A stretch of 23,148 bases of DNA from the IMG/VR virus record IMGVR_UViG_3300031974_002451, positions 1 through 23,148 of that record. One strand, written 5' to 3'. The translations under genes and the position numbers were made by a program. The DNA is from a virus. The stretch's first letter is position 1. The number at the start of each line of letters is the position of its first letter. The notes under the pieces were generated by a model. It worked only from the letters and a program-made list of their open reading frames with translations, did not search any database and was not told the DNA's origin. This document shows, in pieces, positions 4,788-10,895 of the stretch.

Positions 4788-7319
4788 TCAATTGTAGTAA
4801 GACCAATTGTAGCCCCAATCATCGGTGCTTTGGTTGAAGTAGTCACCCCGTAGGATTTCGACTAAATCGTCCTCAAAGGCACACGGATTACAGTATTGAG
4901 GTAGGTTATACTTCACACCGTTGGGTCTGATACCTTGATGCTTTTGTGCATCATAGCCATCATAACCGGCACGACTATCGAAGCCAACCCCATACTCAAG
5001 TTCCTCCTTCGCCTTCTTGATAACCCAATAGGGCGGTCGGCCTTGGCCGTATTTGGTTTGCTTGACAACCTTGGTTTTGGTCTTCTTGACCTTCTTCTTG
5101 GGGATATACGAATAAGTCCTCCAATCGTAGGTTATACCGGCCGTTTCCTCACTACCTTCGATGTCACGCTTGGTTATCGTTCCATCGGCATTGATAGTGT
5201 ATTCACGGCCTATGACCGCATCCCAATGAGTCTTGAGCCTATTGCCACATGAAGCCTTGAGTATTGCCTCGGTTGATGCGATTACTACCGCACCGGTCTT
5301 GGCATTGTCAAGACGACCCATTACTAACGGATTACCGCCATTAGTCCAACACTTGAGAGTATCAACACCGTCACGCTTGTCATTCCAAATCAAAGACATT
5401 GAGCCTTTACAGTGTTTGACTACCGTTTCGATGCCACCTTCCTCAAGGCACTGTGCTACCGCTTGTGAGTCAACTTCGCCCGTAGGCTCTTGACCTAATG
5501 CTTTCCAAACATCATCGTGGTTGTGAACTACTCCGTTGTGGACTAAGGTGATAATCACCTTGCGACTGAAATGCGGGTGTGCATTTTCATCAGTATTAGC
5601 ACCATGAGTTGCGAACCGTGTATGTCCCATCATCCAAGAAGTCTCCTTTGGGGTTATCTCCTTGCGTATCTTATTGGCAACGACCGAAGCCGGTAATGCC
5701 ATTTTCAGATAGAACACATTTCCGAGTTTGTTGAAAGCAAATCCCGTTGCTTGAGCGCCTCTAACTTGAAGCCCTTTCAGCAACTTGGTCGCAAGGTTTC
5801 GCTCACTGAACTTACGCCTTGCGACATGGATAGCACCAATTCCGCAACCAACGGTCAATAGTAGCATAGGACTTACGCCCATAACTAACGATACTAAGAA
5901 ACCGCCATACATGCTGAATATAGAAGAACGGGCATTGAACACCGTATCTTCATCACAATACTCGCACCATGTAGTGCATTCGCTACCGTTAGCATTGAAC
6001 ACCGCAAAGCCATTTGACATGGCATCATCAACGGATGATTCACGACATTCAGTGCAAGTCCAAGACCGGTCAAATGGCCTTGAGCCTCTAAAGTGGTGTG
6101 CTATTGCATTGACCTCTTCCGTTGTTGGCTTGATACCGCATTCGTCGTCGTGGTCGCATGTTTGTGAACCGCATCCACTACATGTCTCGGACTTCTTGAA
6201 AAGTTGCCCGAGTGCTAATTGTGGGTCATGTTGGAACACTGTGTTCAAGTGGTTTGAGTTTAGTTTCCTAATTCGCCTCACTTGATGCTTGAACAGTTGG
6301 TCGCTTGGGCTTACACCCAAGAATCCAAAGAAGTCGGTAATTGACTCACCGTTGTAGTTTGTCAAATCCATCATACCGAAGTTAGTGCATCGCTGAACTA
6401 ATAGATAGTGCATATCGACCCAATTCTTGATTTTACGGCCATTTGTAGTGCCTTGATGAGAACGGAACTCAATTGTTCCATATCGCTCAAAGGATTGCGG
6501 ATTAACGCAATAATACCGACTACCACTATTGATGAAGTAGTCGGCTACCTTGTTCAGCATTCTCATATGTTGTTCGTCACTCATTTCATTGATTTGCTCA
6601 AAGTGGTTGATAACAAACGATTTGTCCCATATTCTTGAGACATTCTTAGACCATTGGCCGTTTCGTCTTGAAGTTGAAACCATCATGTTATAGACACGCT
6701 GAAAGTGACCTACAACTAAGAGAACCGCACCAAGAGTTGCTTTCGCATGGTAGTATTTGTGTGAATATTCACCATCGAACTCACCGAAGTTAGAATCGGT
6801 TGAATCCCAAGAATTACTCGGGCTTCTAAGTCCGACATGAAGGTGAAGTCCTGTCGAGCCGTCAACCTTTGCTACGCCTTTCAAGCCGTAGGTAATTTGG
6901 TCTATCCACTCTTGGGTTTCTTCATTCACTAATACCGGTGAAACAATCTCAATGCCACCGGAACTCAGTGAAGAGTCGGTGACTAATTTTGTCACATCAT
7001 CCGAGACCTCATGAGTATAGCCCATATAGCGGACTATTAGGTTCTTGATGGCCTTGAGAGTCTTGCCCTTGCGAGCCTTCTTCATTTCAGACCATTCGAC
7101 TGACTTCTTGGTTAGCCAAGTAGCCAATGCTTCATGAGGCGCTTCCCTTGCATGGGCGGTTTTGATAACCTCCATTTCAAGGCCGATACGCTTTGTCATT
7201 CGTTCATTCATTTTATTTCGAGCGATTGTGACTACAACCGCACCCATGACTACGAAAAGCCATAGTAGCGGAAGGATAGCCTCCAATACACTGTCGCCTG
7301 TTCCATTTGTTGCATACAT
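4788..7319 (-). CDS. Amidoligase - zinc region - class II glutamine amidotransferase fusion, membrane-linked (843 aa)
   Basis: Start ATG 7319 with AAGGAGATG upstream. Order of parts: a hydrophobic segment at about residues 12-33 followed by Arg/Lys; an amidoligase-type domain (Amidoligase_2-like, glutamine-synthetase-related fold) with I-G-L-E-M-E (45-50), T-G-L-H-L-H-V (156-162) and G-T-I-E-F-R-S-H-Q-G-T (281-291); a Cys-rich stretch with CxxC pairs (380-455) that may bind zinc; a second hydrophobic stretch (472-490); and a class II amidotransferase domain. That last domain has C492-G-I-G-A-I, G-H-T-R-F-A-T-H-G (565-573), H-N-G (594-596) and D617, the set seen in GlmS/PurF-type enzymes. The tail (740-843) is Lys-rich, then Tyr/Asp-rich. 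Expected chemistry: glutamine is hydrolysed to give ammonia, and an ATP-dependent amide bond is formed on an unknown acceptor. The nucleophile cysteine should be N-terminal in this family, so cleavage before C492 would be needed. Confidence 0.85.
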   Translation of the reverse strand: MYATNGTGDSVLEAILPLLWLFVVMGAVVVTIARNKMNERMTKRIGLEMEVIKTAHAREAPHEALATWLTKKSVEWSEMKKARKGKTLKAIKNLIVRYMGYTHEVSDDVTKLVTDSSLSSGGIEIVSPVLVNEETQEWIDQITYGLKGVAKVDGSTGLHLHVGLRSPSNSWDSTDSNFGEFDGEYSHKYYHAKATLGAVLLVVGHFQRVYNMMVSTSRRNGQWSKNVSRIWDKSFVINHFEQINEMSDEQHMRMLNKVADYFINSGSRYYCVNPQSFERYGTIEFRSHQGTTNGRKIKNWVDMHYLLVQRCTNFGMMDLTNYNGESITDFFGFLGVSPSDQLFKHQVRRIRKLNSNHLNTVFQHDPQLALGQLFKKSETCSGCGSQTCDHDDECGIKPTTEEVNAIAHHFRGSRPFDRSWTCTECRESSVDDAMSNGFAVFNANGSECTTWCEYCDEDTVFNARSSIFSMYGGFLVSLVMGVSPMLLLTVGCGIGAIHVARRKFSERNLATKLLKGLQVRGAQATGFAFNKLGNVFYLKMALPASVVANKIRKEITPKETSWMMGHTRFATHGANTDENAHPHFSRKVIITLVHNGVVHNHDDVWKALGQEPTGEVDSQAVAQCLEEGGIETVVKHCKGSMSLIWNDKRDGVDTLKCWTNGGNPLVMGRLDNAKTGAVVIASTEAILKASCGNRLKTHWDAVIGREYTINADGTITKRDIEGSEETAGITYDWRTYSYIPKKKVKKTKTKVVKQTKYGQGRPPYWVIKKAKEELEYGVGFDSRAGYDGYDAQKHQGIRPNGVKYNLPQYCNPCAFEDDLVEILRGDYFNQSTDDWGYNWSYYN

Positions 7320-7351
7320 ATCTTTGCATCTCCTTGTCCATATTGGACTAT

Positions 7352-7379
7352 GAAAAACGACTGAGAAGTTTTCTCAGTC
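7352..7379 (-). terminator. Intrinsic-terminator-like hairpin just before the amidoligase gene
   Basis: A perfect 9-bp stem, GACTGAGAA/TTCTCAGTC with a 3-base loop (7359-7379). On the minus strand it is followed by GTTTTTC (7352-7358). It lies about 30 bases before the start codon and upstream of its ribosome site. It could end a separate small RNA or act as an attenuator for the amidoligase gene. Confidence 0.55.
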
Positions 7380-7664
7380 AAAGGAATAGGATAAATGAAT
7401 GAACTCGGGTGACAATTCCGACTTTCCCATGTTGGACTAAGCATGGTCGCATACGACCTTCGCATACCAAGTATGCTGACATGGTGAGTTCGTCGCCTGT
7501 CACCCCTCTCCGTCATCTGAGAGTGCCTTGGGTATTCAGCCCAAGGACTTCTGTCGAGAGCCGTGACTCCCCAAGAACTCAATCTTGGTTGGGTGGAGTT
7601 CCCCTCGATTCGTTTCCGATTGCTTCGGTCTTGGGGAATTGTCCCCTCGACATGTTCGCCACAT
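7352..7664 (-). ncRNA. Candidate structured RNA or long structured leader
   Basis: About 310 bases without a credible gene and dense in helices. In minus-strand order: GGGG/CCCC (7633-7646), CCGA/TCGG (7616-7628), CTCC-CCAAGA/TCTTGG-GGAG (7567-7598), CCTTGGG/CCCAAGG (7526-7546), then a nested branched unit at 7407-7505, then the terminator hairpin. The branched unit has an 8-bp closing stem GGGTGACA/TGTCACCC, inner stems CGAC/GTCG and CCATGT/ACATGG, and two hairpins GGTCG/CGACC and GCATAC/GTATGC. A TATA box at 7686-7695 gives an expected start near 7660. No tRNA, RNase P or SRP signature was recognised. Strand is inferred from the TATA box and the U-run. Confidence 0.55.
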
Positions 7665-7683
7665 CGCCTTTACACTTAAAGTT

Positions 7684-7697
7684 CATCTATATAGATT
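7684..7697 (-). promoter_or_regulatory. Leftward TATA box for the structured leader and amidoligase gene
   Basis: The minus strand reads AATCTATATAGATG. Transcription would begin about 25 bases further, near 7660, giving a leader of roughly 340 bases before ATG 7319. No other TATA-like sequence lies between this site and the gene. Confidence 0.45.
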
Positions 7698-7711
7698 ACA
7701 TAGTCATAGAC

Positions 7712-7728
7712 GCAGTGCATCGTTTTTG
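7712..7728 (+). repeat. 17-bp direct repeat, copy 2
   Basis: GCAGTGCATCGTTTTTG, identical to 3889-3905. It lies upstream of the leftward TATA box at 7684-7697 and before an AT-rich stretch (7730-7780). Confidence 0.6.
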
Positions 7729-7795
7729 TCTGTAATAAAATGATAAAAAAAATTAACAAAAGACCATTTTTGAGCCGATTTTGGGGTGGCCGACG

Positions 7796-7830
7796 ACCCG
7801 TTCATGATAGGCTAACCCGTTCATGATAGG
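7796..7830 (+). repeat. Tandem 16-bp repeat ACCCGTTCATGATAGG (two copies)
   Basis: Copies lie at 7796-7811 and 7815-7830, 19 bases apart, next to an AT-rich stretch and a CT tract. The arrangement resembles a pair of iterons or operator sites. Two copies are too few to call an origin. Confidence 0.7.
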
Positions 7831-7833
7831 GTG

Positions 7834-7860
7834 TTCTCTCTCTCTCTCTTTCTCTCTCCC
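7834..7860. repeat. CT tract
   Basis: 27 bases of plus-strand pyrimidine, mostly CT repeats, directly after the tandem ACCCGTTCATGATAGG repeats. It is followed by AAGACTTACTTACTATATTA, a variant of the operator/TATA block. Confidence 0.8.
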
Positions 7861-7907
7861 AAATGTCGAAACCAAGAAAGACTTACTTACTATATTATTT
7901 CTCTCTC

Positions 7908-7942
7908 TCTTCTCTCTCTCTCTTTTTTTCTCTCTCTCTCCC
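7908..7942. repeat. CT tract
   Basis: About 35 bases of plus-strand pyrimidine, followed by the AT-rich stretch 7943-7993 (TATATACTATACTATATTAT and A-rich sequence) and RNA element B. The order tract, AT block, RNA element is the same as at 4130-4218. Confidence 0.8.
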
Positions 7943-7997
7943 TATATACTATACTATATTATTATAATTAAAAAACTAATAAAAATAAAAAAATGGT

Positions 7998-8157
7998 GGA
8001 GAGCCGGTGGCCGAAGCCACCGACCCTCCGGTTTTGTTGGGGACAAAATGAATAGAAGGCCACCCCCGAGAGCCTCAGTTCTCGGGGGGGCGAATGCCGG
8101 GTTTCCGGTTATCTATCTGATTCACCACTTATGTTTCAAAGTGTGGCTGGTGAATCA
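7998..8157. ncRNA. Structured RNA element B (related to element A)
   Basis: Hairpins: CGGTGGC/GCCACCG (8005-8022), CCCCCGAG/CTCGGGGG (8063-8088), CCGG/CCGG (8097-8107) and a long TGATTCACC/GGTGAATCA stem (8118-8157) that overlaps the stop of the leftward gene. The first hairpin is framed by GGAGAGCCG and CGACCCTC and followed by CCGGTTTTGT, all shared with element A. On the minus strand its loop is C(TTCG)G, a stable RNA tetraloop, and it is followed by T7 and further T-runs. That favours a leftward 3' end with a terminator. A rightward RNA from the AT block remains possible. Confidence 0.5.
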
Positions 8158-8726
8158 TCTGCTGGGAGATAGGTGTGCCATCTCATCACAGGCAGAAATT
8201 CTGCGACCAAGAGAATGTCCTCTCGGTTCATTGACCCAATAAGGTCGCCTCTCCTGTGTATGCGGTCTGCGAACAGACCATGATAGGCACTGTGGTAATT
8301 ATACCCGATTACATCTCCGTCTGCATCTATTTTTGGATTACCTAAGCAATCCATGTGCTGATGGACTTTTTGCGCCCCACAACACGCACAGTCGATGATA
8401 TGAGCATAGTATTTGTCAACCTTCTCAATGAAGTCAACAATTTGCTGTCTCATATCTCGATGCAACTTGCCGGGTCTGCCGTGGTCGCCTCCGTATTGGT
8501 TTCTCCAAAGGAATGTGCGACCATATCCTCTAAATCGAGGGTATAGTCGCCATTGGTTCAACCAATTGTTGTAGGCTTTTATGGCAATACCTATCTGCGT
8601 TCCCAATTCTTGCGCTGGTGTTGTTGTCAACTTGGTGCTTAGTGTCATGAGCAAACTCACTTGACACCTTAGCACATTGTATGCCAACTCCACCATGTTT
8701 GTTCCGTTGTTGTTATTTCCAAACAT
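8136..8726 (-). CDS. Hypothetical protein, 196 aa, with Cys/His cluster
   Basis: Leftward gene between two noncoding stretches. ATG 8726 is preferred (MFGNNNNGTNMVELAYNV...); an ATG at 8696 is possible, and neither has a strong ribosome site. Residues about 25-75 are helical and contain aromatic residues (NNWLNQWRLYPRFRGYGRTF). A short C-A-C-C-G-A-Q-K-V-H-Q-H-M-D-C cluster follows near residues 115-130 and might bind a metal. A minus-strand TATA (TTTATATCT, 8840-8848) and a leader with a CTGATT/AATCAG hairpin lie upstream. The stop lies inside a strong hairpin leading into RNA element B. No family recognised. Confidence 0.6.
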   Translation of the reverse strand: MFGNNNNGTNMVELAYNVLRCQVSLLMTLSTKLTTTPAQELGTQIGIAIKAYNNWLNQWRLYPRFRGYGRTFLWRNQYGGDHGRPGKLHRDMRQQIVDFIEKVDKYYAHIIDCACCGAQKVHQHMDCLGNPKIDADGDVIGYNYHSAYHGLFADRIHRRGDLIGSMNREDILLVAEFLPVMRWHTYLPADDSPATL

Positions 8727-8837
8727 GGATTCATGCTGATTCCACAAAATCAGTCACGCCACTTGCGGTTCATAGGATTCCCGACCAAAATCCGAGGGCT
8801 TGTTTGTAGGTCGGCTTGTAGTTAGCGGATAGCATGG

Positions 8838-8850
8838 TTAGATATAAACC
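8838..8850 (-). promoter_or_regulatory. Leftward TATA box
   Basis: The minus strand reads GGGTTTATATCTA, a good archaeal TATA match. Start expected near 8815, leaving a leader of about 90 bases that can form CCGACC/GGTCGG (8793-8820 region) and CTGATT/AATCAG hairpins before ATG 8726. Confidence 0.5.
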
Positions 8851-8858
8851 CGTCGCCA

Positions 8859-8888
8859 TCTCTCTCTCTCTTTTTTCTCTCTTTTTTC
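8859..8888. repeat. CT tract
   Basis: 30 bases of plus-strand pyrimidine with two T6 runs. It sits between the leftward TATA box and the rightward AT-rich promoter of gene 9007. No rightward gene ends here, so this copy cannot be just a terminator tail. Confidence 0.8.
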
Positions 8889-8898
8889 GGGGGCAACA

Positions 8899-8936
8899 TG
8901 ACTTAATTATAAGAATATTAATATATACTATTATAT
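8899..8936 (+). promoter_or_regulatory. Rightward promoter of gene 9007
   Basis: GACTTAATTATAAGAATATTAATATATACTATTATATC region: an operator-like GACTTA followed by TATA-rich sequence. Expected start is near 8950-8956, just where the shared leader GGGTTTAATAGGGG begins. Confidence 0.45.
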
Positions 8937-8955
8937 CAAAAAAATATCATTCGAT

Positions 8956-8990
8956 GGGTTTAATAGGGGAAACCTGTTGGCTTAGATTGC
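8956..8990 (+). promoter_or_regulatory. Shared 5' leader, copy 1
   Basis: GGGTTTAATAGGGGAAACCT and the following bases to GATTGC. It matches 9463-9497 at about 30 of 35 positions. It lies at the predicted transcript start and ahead of the GGGAGGT ribosome site of gene 9007. It may be an RNA element or a binding site. Confidence 0.5.
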
Positions 8991-9006
8991 TCGGGAGGTA
9001 TAACAA

Positions 9007-9240
9007 ATGAGAAACATGAACAAAGCGAAAAGGTTGATACAAAAAGCATCATCCATAAGAAATTATGGAGGTTCGCCTAAATTGGTGGTAGTTGGTGACA
9101 TTGTGTATTCGTATAATACTGCGGTCGCTGTCTATATCGAAGGGAGTCTGTATGTCCCAACATGGTATAGCACCACCACAAGCCGACACATCAACAAAAT
9201 CGCTGAGGAATGGAATTGCGAAGTTATCAAGGATTATTAA
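9007..9240 (+). CDS. Small DUF8033-like protein, 77 aa
   Basis: ATG 9007 with GGGAGGT upstream. The N-terminal 15 residues are basic and helical (MRNMNKAKRLIQKASS). The rest is beta-rich, with V-Y-S-Y-N-T-A-V-A-V, V-P-T-W-Y-S and T-T-S-R-H-I-N-K-I-A. This pattern, Y-S-Y-x-T-x-V...S-x-T-T-x-x-H-I-N, recurs in small proteins of tailed viruses and archaea and resembles what is catalogued as DUF8033; the match is from memory. It is the first gene of the rightward region. Function unknown. Confidence 0.7.
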   Translation: MRNMNKAKRLIQKASSIRNYGGSPKLVVVGDIVYSYNTAVAVYIEGSLYVPTWYSTTTSRHINKIAEEWNCEVIKDY

Positions 9241-9348
9241 TTCTTGAAACAGTGCAGTGAAAAAGCGAGGAACGGTTGACCTTAATCAATCCGCAGTTAG
9301 GCCAAGAGGTAGCCGGTGGGGGTCTGAGGACAAAACCCCCGAGGGAGG

Positions 9349-9391
9349 GAGGGCTTCGGCCCTCTCTCTCTCTTTTTTTTTCTCTCTCTCC
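9349..9391 (+). terminator. GAGGGC-TTCG-GCCCTC hairpin with CT-tract tail
   Basis: A 6-bp stem with a TTCG tetraloop at 9349-9364, running into a CT/T tract of about 30 bases. A second inverted repeat, GGGGG/CCCCC, lies just before (9318-9340). This fits a terminator for gene 9007, with the pyrimidine tract as tail. Confidence 0.65.
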
Positions 9392-9402
9392 AATCCAGCC
9401 CT

Positions 9403-9433
9403 TGCTTACTAAAGACTATATTATATAATATAC
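9403..9433 (+). promoter_or_regulatory. Rightward promoter: TGCTTACTAAAGACTA plus TATA
   Basis: TGCTTACTAAAGACTA is followed by TATTATATAATATAC. The first block recurs at 9944 and 10690, and in variant form at 4178. It serves gene 9525. Confidence 0.55.
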
Positions 9434-9462
9434 TATTATAATAACTAAAATTGATAATCACA

Positions 9463-9497
9463 GGGTTTAATAGGGGACACCTCTTCGCATAGATTGT
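9463..9497 (+). promoter_or_regulatory. Shared 5' leader, copy 2
   Basis: GGGTTTAATAGGGGACACCT and the following bases to GATTGT, aligned with 8956-8990. The differences are single substitutions. It stands before the AGGAGGTGAG ribosome site of gene 9525. Confidence 0.5.
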
Positions 9498-9524
9498 TGG
9501 CGACAGCAGGAGGTGAGAAACGAA

Positions 9525-9824
9525 ATGAGCGAAGATATGGAAATACTATGGCCTAAGAGCAGTATGATACACCCTAATTTCTTGAATTATGTAAAAGTAT
9601 CAAGGATTAGCGAAAAGAGAGATGATTACATAACTCGAATCGGTGTAAGAACTGACAGGGAATTACAGATATACGACCTACGAGTATTCTGTGGCAACCT
9701 AACAGAAGAAATGGCTGGCGACCTTGCTGACGGTGTAAGAACTGTCAAGTGGGTCGAAGAAGGAGAGAATTACATTGTCTCCTTCCCATACAAAGATGCC
9801 ACATGTGGGATTCATGTAAAGTGA
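9525..9824 (+). CDS. Hypothetical protein, 99 aa
   Basis: ATG 9525 is chosen because AGGAGGTGAG lies at ribosome-site distance; a GTG at 9513 overlaps that site. The protein (MSEDMEILWPKSSMIHPNFL...) looks alpha-beta with alternating charged and hydrophobic residues, and has two Cys (C-G-N-L and C-G-I-H). No known motif. It forms a single-gene unit with its own promoter and terminator. Confidence 0.65.
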   Translation: MSEDMEILWPKSSMIHPNFLNYVKVSRISEKRDDYITRIGVRTDRELQIYDLRVFCGNLTEEMAGDLADGVRTVKWVEEGENYIVSFPYKDATCGIHVK

Positions 9825-9873
9825 TTATTCACATACATGTAATCTAAACATGATAAACGGAAATCCGTTATTC

Positions 9874-9931
9874 GCCCCCTTCCGAAGTGCGCTTCGGTTG
9901 GGGGCCTCTCTCTCTCTTTTTTCTCTCTCCC
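9874..9931 (+). terminator. Perfect hairpin with CT-tract tail
   Basis: GCCCCC-TT-CCGAAG-TGCG-CTTCGG-TT-GGGGGC (9874-9905) runs directly into a CT/T tract (9905-9931). This is a strong terminator candidate for gene 9525. The tract is at the same time the upstream part of the next promoter cassette. Confidence 0.7.
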
Positions 9932-9943
9932 TAAGCAGTGCTT

Positions 9944-9981
9944 TGCTTACTAAAGACTACAATATATTATTAATATACTAT
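9944..9981 (+). promoter_or_regulatory. Rightward promoter: TGCTTACTAAAGACTA plus TATA
   Basis: The block is followed by AATATATTATTAATATAC. Start expected near 9983 or slightly later, leaving a leader of up to about 90 bases before ATG 10072. Confidence 0.55.
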
Positions 9982-10071
9982 TGGCTGTGATTTCAATATG
10001 TTATCTGAAACCGTATTTATTACGCTCAAATTCAAGAAGATATTATAAGGGTGGATGCCTACGGCTAAACA

Positions 10072-10251
10072 ATGGAGGAAAACGCACCAACATATTGTGT
10101 TGCTTGTGGGCTACGAGCCGATAAAGCAATACTACGAGGCCAAGAAGGCGTGTGCAATTGCAGAAAGCAAGAGCATATCCTTGTTGTAAAAATAACGACC
10201 GACCAATATATCCTTGAGATATTCACCAAAGGGGGTGAGCCTCAATGCTGA
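10072..10251 (+). CDS. Small zinc-type protein, 59 aa
   Basis: A 59-codon gene. It carries C-V-A-C near residues 9-12 and C-N-C near residues 30-32, consistent with a small zinc-binding unit. A beta/helix tail follows (HILVVKITTDQYILEIF). The ATG lies after AAGGGTGG, at a rather long spacing. Its end (GGGGGTGAG) is the ribosome site of the next gene, which begins seven bases before its stop, so the two are probably coupled. Family unknown. Confidence 0.55.
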   Translation: MEENAPTYCVACGLRADKAILRGQEGVCNCRKQEHILVVKITTDQYILEIFTKGGEPQC

Positions 10252-10574
10252 TAATATCACTATTATTGGCCTTGATGATATCATTTGCTTGGGAGGATAA
10301 ATTCACACACTACGGTAAAATGTATGGTGTGCGTTATTGGATGAGATTAGTCGGTTTTGGAACTGATGATACACCGAATACCTACATGTTCTATACAGGC
10401 GATAGGGTATATGATGCAAAGAGAGATAGACTGACAGGCTCGATTGTATTAGGTCATATAGATGTATCAAAAGAAGAAATGGAGGGTTTGAATAGAACGC
10501 AGGTTAGAATGAAGGCTTGGAAGAAATTCCGAGAGTCTGACCTACCGTTGAAAAAATCATGGCATGATGAATAA
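10245..10574 (+). CDS. Hypothetical protein with N-terminal membrane or signal segment, 109 aa
   Basis: Residues 1-15 (MLIISLLLALMISFA) are hydrophobic: a short signal sequence or membrane anchor with no basic residue before it. The rest is soluble-looking, with many aromatic residues (YGVRYWMRLVGFG) and a Lys/Glu-rich end. ATG 10245 overlaps the upstream gene and follows GGGGGTGAG. A terminator stands 12 bases after the stop. Unknown function. Confidence 0.6.
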   Translation: MLIISLLLALMISFAWEDKFTHYGKMYGVRYWMRLVGFGTDDTPNTYMFYTGDRVYDAKRDRLTGSIVLGHIDVSKEEMEGLNRTQVRMKAWKKFRESDLPLKKSWHDE

Positions 10575-10586
10575 GTAATTTAGTGC

Positions 10587-10615
10587 TGGGCATCACTCTA
10601 AACTGCCCATTTTTT
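10587..10615 (+). terminator. TGGGCA/TGCCCA hairpin with T6
   Basis: A 6-bp stem with an 11-base loop and a T6 run. The whole block from GTGCTGGGCATCAC to GCTTGAG recurs after gene 10892-11308 (11319-11363), so it is a repeated terminator. Confidence 0.7.
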
Positions 10616-10649
10616 ACGCTTGAGTAGTTTGAGAATTAGTGAAGTCGGC

Positions 10650-10727
10650 TCTCTCTCTTTCTCTCTCTCTTTTTTCCCAGCCCAGCCCTTGCTTACTAAA
10701 GACTACAATATATTATTAAATTACTAT
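10650..10727 (+). promoter_or_regulatory. CT tract, operator and TATA before gene 10892
   Basis: CT tract at 10650-10677, then CAGCCCAGCCCTTGCTTAC. TGCTTACTAAAGACTA begins at 10690 and is followed by CAATATATTATTAAATTAC. This is the last CT tract in the window; the head module to the right has none. Start expected near 10730, leaving a leader of about 160 bases with hairpins. Confidence 0.55.
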
Positions 10728-10827
10728 TGATTTCGTGATTTGAATGTCGGTATTCCTGAACATGTCCGGCTGATGAAAAAAACCTCTCGGAACGCAAAAA
10801 ATCAGTAAAAAATCAAGGAGGGTTTAT

Positions 10828-10895
10828 GTAGGGGAAGCCCCTACGAAGGTATGTCCGAAGGAGGACACAGAAAAAATTGGAGAGATAAACCATGA
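10828..10895 (+). promoter_or_regulatory. Leader with hairpins and 14-codon upstream frame
   Basis: A GTAGGGG-AAG-CCCCTAC hairpin (10828-10844) is followed by an open frame ATG 10851 to TGA 10893-10895 (MSEGGHRKNWRDKP). Its stop overlaps the ATG of gene 10892. GAAGG stands just before its ATG. The GGAGAGATAAACC ribosome site for the main gene lies inside the small frame. This could be a leader peptide with coupled translation, or chance. Confidence 0.35.

Noticed and set aside
7407-7505. tRNA-like cloverleaf
   Set aside because: The branched structure lacks the conserved T-loop (GTTCGAATC-type), D-loop and a 7-bp acceptor with CCA context, so it is not called a tRNA.
7352-7664. RNase P or SRP RNA
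   Set aside because: A short ACAGAA-like match exists, but the paired conserved regions are not found; size and layout do not fit.
7250-7735. Open frames of about 110 codons on both strands in the region before the amidoligase gene
   Set aside because: Composition is unlike other proteins here, there is no ribosome site, and the region is explained better by dense RNA helices.
9403-10727. Bacterial -35/-10 promoters (TTGCTT...TATTAT) in the rightward cassettes
   Set aside because: Spacing of 16 is possible, but the leftward promoters lack any -35 and fit TATA boxes much better; kept only as an alternative to an archaeal host.
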